A stretch of DNA of 64,000 nucleotides from Ardenticatena maritima. Its GTDB lineage: Bacteria > Chloroflexota > Anaerolineae > Ardenticatenales > Ardenticatenaceae. Of the stretch, positions 1 to 7,009 are shown in pieces. The position numbers and the translations under genes are program-made. Below the pieces are notes generated by a model, which saw only the letters and a program-made list of their open reading frames with translations, was not told the origin of the DNA and ran no database searches. The stretch lies in assembly GCF_001306175.1 (NCBI RefSeq), contig NZ_LGKN01000004.1, forward strand, positions 1 to 64,000, given 5' to 3'. Within the stretch, counting starts at the first letter, position 1. Each line of letters opens with the position of its first letter.

Positions 1-2
1 CT

Positions 3-129
3 GCCCAACCCTGCGTTCAGCGGACGCGGCTGCGCCGCGGGGCAACGCGGGCGGCATTTCGGGCGATGTTGGCTTCGCCAGCAGTGGTGGAAGGACGGCG
101 ACGCCGCGCCGCTGACGCTATCGTTAGGC
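3..129 (+). other. attC-like recombination site 1
   Basis: The site starts with an R''-type box GCCCAAC (3-9) and ends with an R'-type box GTTAGGC (123-129). Just inside, TCAGCGG (17-23) is exactly complementary to CCGCTGA (109-115), as expected for L''/L' boxes of a folded attC. The 3' end fits the general attC end pattern (GCSGCTKA...CGTTAGSC). It would be the tail of a cassette whose gene lies left of the window. Identification is by pattern only. Confidence 0.6.
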
Positions 130-166
130 CGCTGCGCTACAATCAGTCGGTTCACCAACTTATCAC

Positions 167-354
167 GTGACGTTGGAACATATGAGACTTTTCGACGAAA
201 CGGAAAGAAACGACCACGAATTGGCTCAATATGCTGAGCCATTCTTTGCTTACTTGAACCGTACGGCAAGGGTTAAGTTTGCCACGATTCGTCGCAAGTT
301 GGAAGAGTGGTTTGCCCGCTATCCGGCTTCTGACCAAGCATACGGAGGTGCAGC
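167..354 (+). pseudogene. Probable truncated N-terminal gene fragment
   Basis: A reading frame opens at GTG 167 or ATG 182. Its first ~57 residues look like real protein, with a segment LNRTARVKFATIRRKLEEWF followed by ARYP, but the frame then runs into the start region of the PH-like gene, where the residues stop looking protein-like; it formally stops at 424. I recall similar N-termini on larger uncharacterised proteins but cannot name the family. It may be the broken front end of a longer gene left inside the cassette. No clear ribosome binding site is seen. Confidence 0.35.
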
Positions 355-606
355 ATGTCAGATGTACTCAAGTTCGGTTCAGCCATTCTTGGTAATAGGC
401 TTATCATCTACGACAATCGGGTAGAGATTATAACGGGATTTTGGCCATTTAGACGCAAGAGAGTGATACCATTTAATAACATAGCCAGCGTTGAAACCCC
501 TCGGTTTCTCAATGTGGTAGTGATCCACACAAATGATGGCAAAAGACACAAGTACTCTGTGGGAAATGCCAAAAAGATCCAACAGGCAATTGTTGAAAGG
601 ATGTAA
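355..606 (+). CDS. Small PH-domain-like protein (cassette gene)
   Basis: This 83-residue protein starts at ATG 355 behind a good ribosome binding site (GGAGGTG, 345-351). The sequence alternates short beta strands with a WPFRRKRVIPF segment and an I-A-S-VE turn, then ends in a helix (KKIQQAIVERM). This pattern is typical of small bacterial pleckstrin-homology-like proteins (strand-rich body, one C-terminal helix). No signal peptide or membrane segment is seen. The gene is flanked by attC-like sites and is richer in A+T than the chromosomal genes to the right, which fits a mobile cassette gene. The biological role is unknown and the PH call rests on pattern only. Confidence 0.6.
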   Translation: MSDVLKFGSAILGNRLIIYDNRVEIITGFWPFRRKRVIPFNNIASVETPRFLNVVVIHTNDGKRHKYSVGNAKKIQQAIVERM

Positions 607-625
607 ATATTTAGTTGAGTTGGCC

Positions 626-695
626 GCCCAACCTGCGCTTTGAGCCGACAGGCCTCCCTTCGGTCGGCCTGCGGCTGAATCGCAAGCCGTTAGCC
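626..695 (+). other. attC-like recombination site 2
   Basis: R''-like GCCCAAC (626-632) and R'-like GTTAGCC (689-695) enclose an imperfect inverted repeat: TGAGCCG (641-647) against CGGCTGA (672-678), and CAGGCC (649-654) against GGCCTG (666-671). One mispaired position inside the arm resembles the extrahelical bases of known attC sites. It lies 20 bp after the stop codon of the PH-like gene, the usual place for attC in a cassette. Confidence 0.65.
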
Positions 696-1147
696 GCTCA
701 TTCGCTTGTACTTTGACAGGACGAACCCTCGCTGCACCAGAGAGAGGGTTCCGCTCAGCACACAACCTCACCAAAGAAGCCCACTCTCAGGTGATGGCAA
801 GAATGCCGTAGACGCCATGCCGCCGTCTTCGCACACGACCGGCCACAAGCAGGCCGCTCGCCCTGGCGTGACGAACGAAAAGTGAGGCTGGGGCTTGTCG
901 GTGTTGCTCGACGCTCCAGTACAGGCTGGCTGATGGACAAGGCGGCTTGCGCGCACTTCCTCAGCAAGGTGAGGACTGGTTGAATGCGTGGGGCATGTTG
1001 GTGGGCAGACAAGCGCGGTGTGGCGGTGCGTTGCCACGAGCACGCGGAGGCGTGTCCACGTCGTGGGGTGTTGCGCCAGCCAACGCTGGCTAACACGCGC
1101 TTGCAGCCGACCCGCTCCGCTGCGATCGCGGCGGCTGAAGCCTGTCG
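690..1147 (+). repeat. Gene-poor cassette, copy A
   Basis: The DNA between attC-like sites 2 and 3 (about 460 bp) holds no convincing gene. It is a diverged copy of 2094-2466: both begin GCCGCTCATTCGC and both end in the same GGCTAACACGCGC run. Open frames exist on the minus strand (755-1096 and the matching 2155-2436) and give Arg/Pro-rich products alike in both copies, but the likeness follows the DNA and both copies carry length changes, so they are not called as genes. This accounts for the gene-free stretch 607-1181. Confidence 0.65.
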
Positions 1148-1153
1148 TTAGGC
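1088..1153 (+). other. attC-like recombination site 3
   Basis: This is the best formed of the five sites: R''-like GGCTAAC (1088-1094), L''/L' arms CAGCCG (1104-1109) and CGGCTG (1132-1137), and R'-like GTTAGGC (1147-1153). The last 23 bases agree well with the general attC end consensus. The next gene starts only 28 bp beyond the R' box, the tight spacing usual in cassette arrays. Confidence 0.75.
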
Positions 1154-1181
1154 TTCTTCAGTGTCGAACAGTGGAGGAAAT

Positions 1182-1979
1182 ATGCAAAGACAAAGTGAAC
1201 AGCGTAAGGCAACGATCTTCTTCACAACGATCATCGTAACCTATCTGCTGCCAGTTGCACTATTTTGGGTAGCGTCATTACTTCCTTCCAATAATTTGTC
1301 CAAGTATATGTTCACTGCTATTGGCTCATTGGTCGTGTTAGCAATTGCCCTTTTTGCTATTCGCAATGATACGGTGAATCTGGAAGAGATTGGTTGGACA
1401 AAGGAAGGACTTCAACAAACCGTGAAAGTCATAGCGGTTGGTTGGATGCTATGGGCAATACTTATCATCAGCGTTAACTTCAAGTTGGGATACCCGTTCA
1501 GTGAAAACTTTGAATCTCCGTTGTCCAAGATTTTCGTGCAGTGGCTATTTGTTGGCATAGCCGAAGAAGTGCTTTTTAGGGGGTATATTTTCACCAGACT
1601 GACACAATTCTTTGCGAAAACCGGCCGGGTGTGGTCAAAGGTAGCAGGCGTGGTAATCAGCAGTCTTATCTTTGCCACATTTCACATTCCGCAGCGGATA
1701 TTTGTGCATGGCATGGAACTAACACCCGATGTGCTAATGAGACAAATGTTTCCATTGTTTCTGGTAGGTGTGTTGTTGGCGTGGTTGTTTTTGCGCAGCC
1801 AAAATGTGCTCTTCGTTGGTCTATTTCACGGTGGGATGAATGCACCGCTGATTGGCCGAGAAGGAGATTTAGCACCAATTCTCTTGTTCTTGGTGTTGGC
1901 AGAAGTAATCGCTTGGAAAAGGAGAAAACGGACCAGCGTATCGAAGACAAGTAATTTGTTCAGACAAGGTGAAGCCTAA
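1182..1979 (+). CDS. CPBP-family intramembrane metalloprotease (cassette gene)
   Basis: The 265-residue protein is a polytopic membrane protein with about 7-8 hydrophobic segments and the CPBP (CAAX protease / bacteriocin-processing, ABI) signature: motif 1 EEVLFRG, motif 2 FATFH, and a C-terminal FHGGMN carrying a third conserved His. Family members are glutamyl intramembrane proteases such as Rce1 and bacteriocin self-immunity proteins. The ATG at 1182 is chosen because GGAGG lies four bases upstream; a GTG at 1161 lacks such a site. The stop codon lies inside the R'' box of attC-like site 4. It is A+T-rich relative to the chromosome, which suggests acquisition. The substrate cannot be inferred. 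Confidence 0.85.
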   Translation: MQRQSEQRKATIFFTTIIVTYLLPVALFWVASLLPSNNLSKYMFTAIGSLVVLAIALFAIRNDTVNLEEIGWTKEGLQQTVKVIAVGWMLWAILIISVNFKLGYPFSENFESPLSKIFVQWLFVGIAEEVLFRGYIFTRLTQFFAKTGRVWSKVAGVVISSLIFATFHIPQRIFVHGMELTPDVLMRQMFPLFLVGVLLAWLFLRSQNVLFVGLFHGGMNAPLIGREGDLAPILLFLVLAEVIAWKRRKRTSVSKTSNLFRQGEA

Positions 1980-2099
1980 CCCCGGCTGTAGCAGACCGGG
2001 GCTATGCCCCGGAGATAAGCAGCGCGATTTTGCCCAATGGTTCTGGGCAAAGATTTTTTCTGGTTAACACCGCCCCGGCCGCTAAGCCAACCGTTAGCC
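1974..2099 (+). other. attC-like recombination site 4
   Basis: R''-like GCCTAAC (1974-1980) overlaps the CPBP stop codon, and R'-like GTTAGCC (2093-2099) closes the site. The L' side (GGCCGCTAAGCC) matches the attC end pattern. The interior holds its own hairpin, CCGGGGC then GCCCCGG. The L'' partner is not clear, so this is weaker than site 3. Confidence 0.55.
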
Positions 2100-2466
2100 G
2101 CTCATTCGCTCGTACTTTGACAGGACGAACCGCCGCAACGCCAGAGAGATGGTCTCACGCAGCACACTTCTCACCAAAGAAACCCACTCTCAGGTGATGG
2201 CAAGAACGCTGTAGACGCCGTGCCGCCGTCTTCGCACACGGCCGGCCACAAGCAGGCCGCTCGCCCTGGCGTGACCAACGAAGAGTGGAGATGGATCTTC
2301 CAGGCGTTGTTCGGCGCTCCAACACTGGCTGATTGCGAGGCGAGGCGGCTTGTGCGCGCTTCCTCAGCAAGGTGCGGCTGGTTGGGTACAGGCTGGGGGT
2401 GGCGTGTCCACGTCGTAGGGGTGTTGCGCCAGCCACCGCTGGCTAACACGCGCTTGCAGCCGACCG
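2094..2466 (+). repeat. Gene-poor cassette, copy B
   Basis: This is the second copy of the element at 690-1147, shorter by several internal deletions but collinear along its length. It runs from just inside the R' box of attC-like site 4 to the attC remnant at its right end. No convincing gene is seen on either strand. Together with the remnant and the feature-poor stretch 2473-2668, it accounts for the gene-free interval 1980-2668. Confidence 0.65.
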
Positions 2467-2472
2467 TTATGC
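2441..2472 (+). other. Truncated attC-like site 5
   Basis: The left half (GGCTAACACGCGC then TTGCAGCCGAC) is identical to site 3, but the L' half and central hairpin are missing and the sequence jumps directly to CGTTATGC, an R'-like box. About 34 bp appear deleted relative to site 3. It probably marks the right boundary of the array. Between 2473 and 2668 I see only a short open stretch ending at about 2609 with no start codon. Confidence 0.5.
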
Positions 2473-2668
2473 ACCAAGAGGGTCAACCTCATCGGAGATT
2501 CATAAAATAACAACCAAGAAATTGAGACCACAAGACTGGAAACCAGAGAACATCAGTCCTCTTACAGGCAAAACTTTTGCCACTTGCGGCCAGAAGAGAA
2601 AGAGATAAAGATGGTCTCGCCCCTGCGCGAAAAAACTTGGAAACCTACATGCAAATCCATATCTGGGG

Positions 2669-3340
2669 ATGATGATCTGGCACGTGACCGTCTATCTGCT
2701 CAAACGAGACGCGCCTCGCGAAGGGCTGACCTTCGTCATGCCATCCTGGTGGGATGCGGAACGCCTTTTTGAGGTGAACGCCAGCCGCCAGATAGTCCTG
2801 CCTGACGGTCGGGAGGTGCTCCTGTTGGCGCAGGAAAACATTCTTGGGGTTAATTCGGACGAGCGCAAGGCAGTCTGGCTACTTCCCCAACGGAAGACCA
2901 AAGACGCCGAGATTGAGCAGCAGCGAACCGCCCTTCTGGACATGGTGACAAAAGCCAGATGGCTCATTGTAGAGCGAAAACAGGTGTGGGTAGTGCCTGC
3001 ACATAGCCAGCCGGGATGCGAGGTCTGGGACCCGGATTGGTGGTCTTCTTTCTACACGGACAAAGTGCAAGACTTCAAAGAATGGTATGACTTCTTCCGC
3101 CAACGCCACCGGCTCGACGAGCGCAGCTTCGAGATGTCCAATCCTGTGCAGATGGGGTTTGTAGAGCTACTCACCCCATCCGAAGCACGGGAGATGGACG
3201 AGCACTACCGAAAAGCCTATCAGATAGCGCGGAAGCAGAGCAGTCTAAAAATATCCACCTCCTTCCGCAAGCGCATGGACCGCTTTGCCCAATCTTTGCA
3301 ACAGGCGGAGCGGGTCATTCTCTATCATTGGAGTGAGTAG
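2669..3340 (+). CDS. Uncharacterised protein, 223 residues
   Basis: I do not recognise this protein. It is soluble in appearance, with no signal peptide or membrane segment, and is rich in Trp (about 11) and charged residues. It opens with a beta-like stretch (WHVTVYLL) and ends with Lys/Arg-rich helices. The ATG pair at 2669/2672 has only a weak GGGG element upstream, so the start is uncertain. The long frame and protein-like composition support a real gene. It sits alone just outside the last attC-like remnant, with nothing functional on either side for 200-270 bp (3341-3614 also holds nothing recognisable), so it may be acquired DNA. Confidence 0.6.
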   Translation: MMIWHVTVYLLKRDAPREGLTFVMPSWWDAERLFEVNASRQIVLPDGREVLLLAQENILGVNSDERKAVWLLPQRKTKDAEIEQQRTALLDMVTKARWLIVERKQVWVVPAHSQPGCEVWDPDWWSSFYTDKVQDFKEWYDFFRQRHRLDERSFEMSNPVQMGFVELLTPSEAREMDEHYRKAYQIARKQSSLKISTSFRKRMDRFAQSLQQAERVILYHWSE

Positions 3341-3614
3341 TCGGATAACGTTTGCGAGCAGGCTTTCTAGCGCTGAAGCAGAATGCCCAATTGTCAGCCC
3401 CTCACCCTCTCCGCCACAATCTCGGAATGCCTCTATTCCTCTTGCAGGCGCAAGTAAAAAAGATGAAGTGAAGCCCCCGCAATGGCTTTCGAGAAAGAGA
3501 AACACGCCCTCGGCGTGGATCGTATAAGGAAAAGTGGGAACACACACCGGAGAAGGGCAACTGCATTCCCGCCTGCAATAGCATGATGCCTATAGCAAAA
3601 GGGAGGTACCACCT

Positions 3615-4004
3615 ATGAGCAGCGATACCCTGTTTCTCCTCGGGCTCTCATCTCTCACCGGGCTGCTTTTTATCGCCCTGGCTATTCCTCTTATCCAGAA
3701 AAGAATACCCAAAAACCATTGGTATGGCTTGCGGATTCCGGCCACATTTGCCAACGAACGTGTGTGGTACGAAGCCAATGCGCGAATGGGGCGCGAACTC
3801 TTGCTGCTGGGGATATTGAGCATCGTGCTGGGCATACTTCTTTCTGGAGTTACAACATCCTCCTCGCTGCCTGCCATGCTGTGGGCTGCATTCCTCCTCG
3901 GCGGCGTGATACTTGTCACCGTGCGGAGTTGGCGTTTTGCGAATCGGCTCCTTGAAGAGTACACCAGCGAGCCAGGGACGACATCCTCCCCACAGACACA
4001 TTGA
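3615..4004 (+). CDS. SdpI-family integral membrane protein
   Basis: The 129-residue protein has three to four hydrophobic helices and the signature shared by SdpI/YhfL-type proteins: P-K-N-x-W-Y-G-L-R-I-P after the first helix, then ERVWYEAN and a Gly about four residues on. SdpI of Bacillus subtilis is the immunity and signalling protein against the SdpC toxin, but most members are uncharacterised. GGGAGG lies about 8 bases before ATG 3615. The gene is single and is followed by a bidirectional terminator. No SdpC-like toxin gene is nearby, so an immunity role is not supported here. Confidence 0.7.
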   Translation: MSSDTLFLLGLSSLTGLLFIALAIPLIQKRIPKNHWYGLRIPATFANERVWYEANARMGRELLLLGILSIVLGILLSGVTTSSSLPAMLWAAFLLGGVILVTVRSWRFANRLLEEYTSEPGTTSSPQTH

Positions 4005-4014
4005 GCGGCAAAGC

Positions 4015-4044
4015 AAAAAAGCGCCTCTTTACGAGGCGCCTTTT
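4015..4044. terminator. Bidirectional intrinsic terminator
   Basis: Stem GCGCCTC (4021-4027) / GAGGCGC (4033-4039) with a five-base loop, an A-run on the left and a T-run on the right. It can serve the SdpI-family gene on the plus strand and the ThDP enzyme gene on the minus strand. Confidence 0.8.
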
Positions 4045-4081
4045 GATGGTGTACAGAGCAAGCCAAACACGCATGCCCTCG

Positions 4082-5725
4082 TCAGAGAACATACGCCCGC
4101 CCCGCCATATGCGCTAACCCCTTCGGGTCAAGCGCTGCGTTGATCACCACCGGTTTGTCCAGCGAGAACGCTTGTTCAAGGGCTGGGCGAAGTTCATCCG
4201 GTGCTTCTACGAGCACCCCCACACCCCCTAACGCTTCCGCTACCAAATCGTAGCGCGTAAACGCCAACTTGGTGGCAACAGCGCGTTCTTCACCAAAAAA
4301 TTGCACCTGTGGGTTGCGAATTTGCCCCCATTGTGCATCATTCCCAACCACGGTGACAAACGGCAAGTGATGGCGCACCGCCGTATCCAACTCAAAACCA
4401 TTGAAACCAAACGACCCATCGCCGCTCAGCAACAGTACTTTGTACTCAGGGCGCAGTTTCTTCGCCGCCAGAGCGAACGGCTGCCCCACCCCCAGACACC
4501 CCAACGGACCCGGATCGAGCCAGAGACCGGGGGCATGGGGACGCACCACCTTCGCCGCCATCGCCACCACATCGCCACCATCTCCGATGAAGATTGTGCG
4601 GTCGTCGAGCACGTTGGCAATCTCACGCGCCAGGCGGAAGTGATGAATGGGTGTCGCATTGCTCCGCTCGTACTCGGCTTGGGCTTCAGCCTGCGCCCGT
4701 TCGAGGGCTTCCACATCACGCCGCCACGCTGCGAACGAAACACCGCCCTCCTCCGTCAGCGCCGCCAACAAAGCTTCCAGCGTCGCACGCACATCGCCCA
4801 CAATACCGACATCGGCATCGCGGTTCTGCCCAATTTGCGTCCCGTCAGGTTCAATCTGAATCAGCCGCGCATTCGCATTGAACGCCCCGTATTTGAGGCG
4901 GAAATCAAGCGGCGTCCCGGCAATGATCACCACATCCGCCTGTTGCAACGCCTTCCCTCGCGAAAGGAAGAAGGCGCTGGGGTGGTCGGGGGGCAACAAG
5001 CCGCGCGCCATACCATTGAGATAGGTGGGGATAGCGGTTTCTTCGGCGAAACGCTGCAAAATCTCGGTCGCATCGTCCCAATACGCGGTGGAACCAGCAA
5101 TCAGCACCGGACGGCTCGCATTGCGGAGCAAATTGGCCGCTTGCGCAATCGCGCGTGGGTCGGGATAGGGGCGGGCTGTTGTGCGATAGCGTTCCGGCAA
5201 AGGCGTTTGGTCGGTATTGACAATGTCGGCGAGAATATCGAACGCCATTTCCAAAAAGACCGGCCCAGGCCGTCCATCCAGCGCAATACGGAACGCCCGC
5301 GCCATGAATTCGGGAATACGGTCGGCACTGGGAACAGCAGCGCTCCACTTGGTGATTGGCTTGAACAAATCCACCTGTTCCATCTCTTGCAATGCCCCTT
5401 TCCCCTGAAACGCTGTGGGCGCCGCACCACCAATCACCAGCAACGGCGAACCCGCCTGGTACGCATTCGCCACAGCGGTGACAGTTCCCGTCACACCCGG
5501 CCCCGCCGTGACAACAGCACACCCAATCCCGCGCGTGAGACGCGCCCACGCATCGGCAGCGTGCGCCGCGGCTTGCTCATGGCGCGTATCAACGATGTCA
5601 ATCTGGTGCGCCAAACACCCGTCGTAAATCGGAGCGATATGCCCCCCACACAAGGTGAAAATCGTCTGCACGCCCTCTTTGGCGAGCATGGCTGCCACCA
5701 GGTGTCCACCCATCACTTTCGGCAT
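4082..5725 (-). CDS. ThDP-dependent enzyme, acetolactate-synthase-like
   Basis: At 547 residues this has the length and three-domain order of the acetolactate synthase / oxalyl-CoA decarboxylase / 2-hydroxyacyl-CoA lyase superfamily. The N-terminal PYR domain carries the catalytic Glu in DTRHEQAA (about residue 50), the central domain is of TPP-enzyme M type, and the C-terminal PP domain has the ThDP/Mg motif GDGS...GND. The region before it ([16 protein letters not shown]) resembles the lyase branch as much as biosynthetic IlvB. No regulatory subunit gene (ilvN) is adjacent, which argues against the standard branched-chain role. AAGGAGTAAGCC precedes ATG 5725. A 10-bp palindrome CAAACGTTTG (5755-5764) with a LacI-type CG centre lies 30 bp upstream. 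The substrate is not decidable. Confidence 0.8.
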   Translation of the reverse strand: MPKVMGGHLVAAMLAKEGVQTIFTLCGGHIAPIYDGCLAHQIDIVDTRHEQAAAHAADAWARLTRGIGCAVVTAGPGVTGTVTAVANAYQAGSPLLVIGGAAPTAFQGKGALQEMEQVDLFKPITKWSAAVPSADRIPEFMARAFRIALDGRPGPVFLEMAFDILADIVNTDQTPLPERYRTTARPYPDPRAIAQAANLLRNASRPVLIAGSTAYWDDATEILQRFAEETAIPTYLNGMARGLLPPDHPSAFFLSRGKALQQADVVIIAGTPLDFRLKYGAFNANARLIQIEPDGTQIGQNRDADVGIVGDVRATLEALLAALTEEGGVSFAAWRRDVEALERAQAEAQAEYERSNATPIHHFRLAREIANVLDDRTIFIGDGGDVVAMAAKVVRPHAPGLWLDPGPLGCLGVGQPFALAAKKLRPEYKVLLLSGDGSFGFNGFELDTAVRHHLPFVTVVGNDAQWGQIRNPQVQFFGEERAVATKLAFTRYDLVAEALGGVGVLVEAPDELRPALEQAFSLDKPVVINAALDPKGLAHMAGRAYVL

Positions 5726-5809
5726 GGCTTACTCCTTCGGGGTTGGTTGCCAAACAAACGTTTGCTTCAAACTCTACCACGAGGCAAGAAAAACGAGAAA
5801 AGCACATCT

Positions 5810-5837
5810 TTGGCGACTGGCAACCCTCTGGCATAAT
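5810..5837 (+). promoter_or_regulatory. Predicted promoter of the thioesterase operon
   Basis: -35 TTGGCG (5810-5815), 16-bp spacer, -10 CATAAT (5832-5837), placed 42 bp before ATG 5880. Confidence 0.5.
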
Positions 5838-5879
5838 ACCGCTATACCAAATCCATCTGAAACGAAAGGGTGAACAACC

Positions 5880-6368
5880 ATGGACGACTTGAAACCCAAA
5901 CCAGCGTCAGCCTCGGAACTGACGATTTCACGCCTGATGAACCCCGAACACGCCAACCCGGTGGGCATCATTCACGGGGGCGAAGTTCTCAAAATGGTGG
6001 ATGAAGCGGGCGGCATCGTGGGTATGCGCCACGCGCGCCGTCCCGTTGTGACGGTGCGCCTCGATTCGATGACCTTCCTGCAACCCATTTACGTGGGCAA
6101 TCTGGTGCGCGTCCATGCACGCGTCAACTGGACGGGGCACACCTCGATGGAAATTGGTATGCGCGTCGAAGCCGAAGACCCCATCACGGGGCGCATCGTC
6201 CACACCAATTCGGCCTACGCTGTCTATGTGGCGCTTGACGAAGACGGCCGCCCTGCGCCCATCCCGCCGCTCTTGCTCGAAACCGACGATGACCGCCGCC
6301 GCTGGCAAGAAGCCGAAGAACGCCAGCGCATGCGTCTGGCGCAACGCAAACAAGCCCAAACATCATGA
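5880..6368 (+). CDS. Acyl-CoA thioesterase, hotdog fold (YciA/BACH type)
   Basis: The 162-residue protein has the single hotdog domain of the acyl-CoA hydrolase family: LMNPEHANPVGIIHGGEVLKMVDEA, split here only as description, carries the conserved N-x-x-G-x-x-H-G-G pattern and the catalytic-region Asp of the long helix. A second conserved stretch (VTVRLDSMTFLQPI) follows. A charged C-terminal tail of ~35 residues is family-like. Members hydrolyse medium/long acyl-CoA in the cytosol. ATG 5880 follows AACGAAAGGGTGAACAACC. It is the first gene of a three-gene operon, overlapping the next by ATGA. Confidence 0.88.
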   Translation: MDDLKPKPASASELTISRLMNPEHANPVGIIHGGEVLKMVDEAGGIVGMRHARRPVVTVRLDSMTFLQPIYVGNLVRVHARVNWTGHTSMEIGMRVEAEDPITGRIVHTNSAYAVYVALDEDGRPAPIPPLLLETDDDRRRWQEAEERQRMRLAQRKQAQTS

Positions 6369-7009
6369 AGCGCGCGAATCTTGCCTCTTGGCTGGTTCTG
6401 CTAGGCTCGCTCGCCGGCGGCGTGGGGTGGTGGCTGCCCTGGGTGGCGCATCCCAAGGGGGCGGCTGCACTGGTGCTGCTCGGGCTCGACATGGGCGATT
6501 TCTTCAAGTTCACCACATTGTGGCGCAGTGGCGGGCTGCAATGGGAGCGGCACTTCTTCTTCCTGCCGCCGGCCGCCGCCACGTTGGGGCTTTTGTTCTG
6601 GGCGGCGCGGCATGATTGGCGCAAGCGGGCGCTGGCTTTTCTGATGACGTTTCCGCTTGCGCTGGTCGTCCTGCCTGAATACGAGCGTTGGCGTGAGTGG
6701 CAATCGGCTGAATTTCGTTTCCAAAGTGCGCTCGCCATCATCATGCTGGCGACGGCGTTGCTGGTGTGGCTCGGTGGCGCCCGTGCGCCACACCGCCTTG
6801 TGGCGGGGCTGGGGGCGCTGGTGGCGCTAGCGGGGGCAACCCTGCCGCTCTGGGCGTTCTGGCGGGTTGAACTCCTTTTGCGCGATTTTTACGGTGGCTC
6901 CATTGTGTGGGGCATGGGGCTCTGGTGTACCACCGTGGGGTTTGCCATTGCCTTTGTGGGGTGGCTGCTTCACATGACGAAACCGCACCAAACGAAGGAG
7001 TCGGTATGA
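6365..7009 (+). CDS. Polytopic membrane protein of unknown function
   Basis: The 214-residue protein is strongly hydrophobic, with about six predicted membrane helices separated by short charged loops (for example RHDWRKRA and PEYERWREW). No conserved motif was recognised. It starts at ATG 6365, overlapping the thioesterase stop by 4 bp, and its stop overlaps the next start (ATGA, 7006-7009), so the three genes are almost certainly co-transcribed and translationally coupled. A role cannot be assigned from sequence; coupling to a thioesterase and a stress-type protein hints at a membrane-lipid or stress function, which is speculation. Confidence 0.75.
   Translation: MKRANLASWLVLLGSLAGGVGWWLPWVAHPKGAAALVLLGLDMGDFFKFTTLWRSGGLQWERHFFFLPPAAATLGLLFWAARHDWRKRALAFLMTFPLALVVLPEYERWREWQSAEFRFQSALAIIMLATALLVWLGGARAPHRLVAGLGALVALAGATLPLWAFWRVELLLRDFYGGSIVWGMGLWCTTVGFAIAFVGWLLHMTKPHQTKESV

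Noticed and set aside
755-1096. Minus-strand frame in cassette copy A, with a counterpart at 2155-2436
   Set aside because: The products are alike, but the likeness follows DNA identity and both copies contain length changes; there is no convincing ribosome binding site.
2517-2609. Short protein-like stretch (WKPENISPLTGKTF) right of the attC remnant
   Set aside because: It has no start codon and is too short to assign; it may be a gene relic.
4301-5836. 511-codon plus-strand frame opposite the ThDP enzyme gene
   Set aside because: It is Arg/His-rich, lacks a domain, and lies antisense to a gene with complete motifs.
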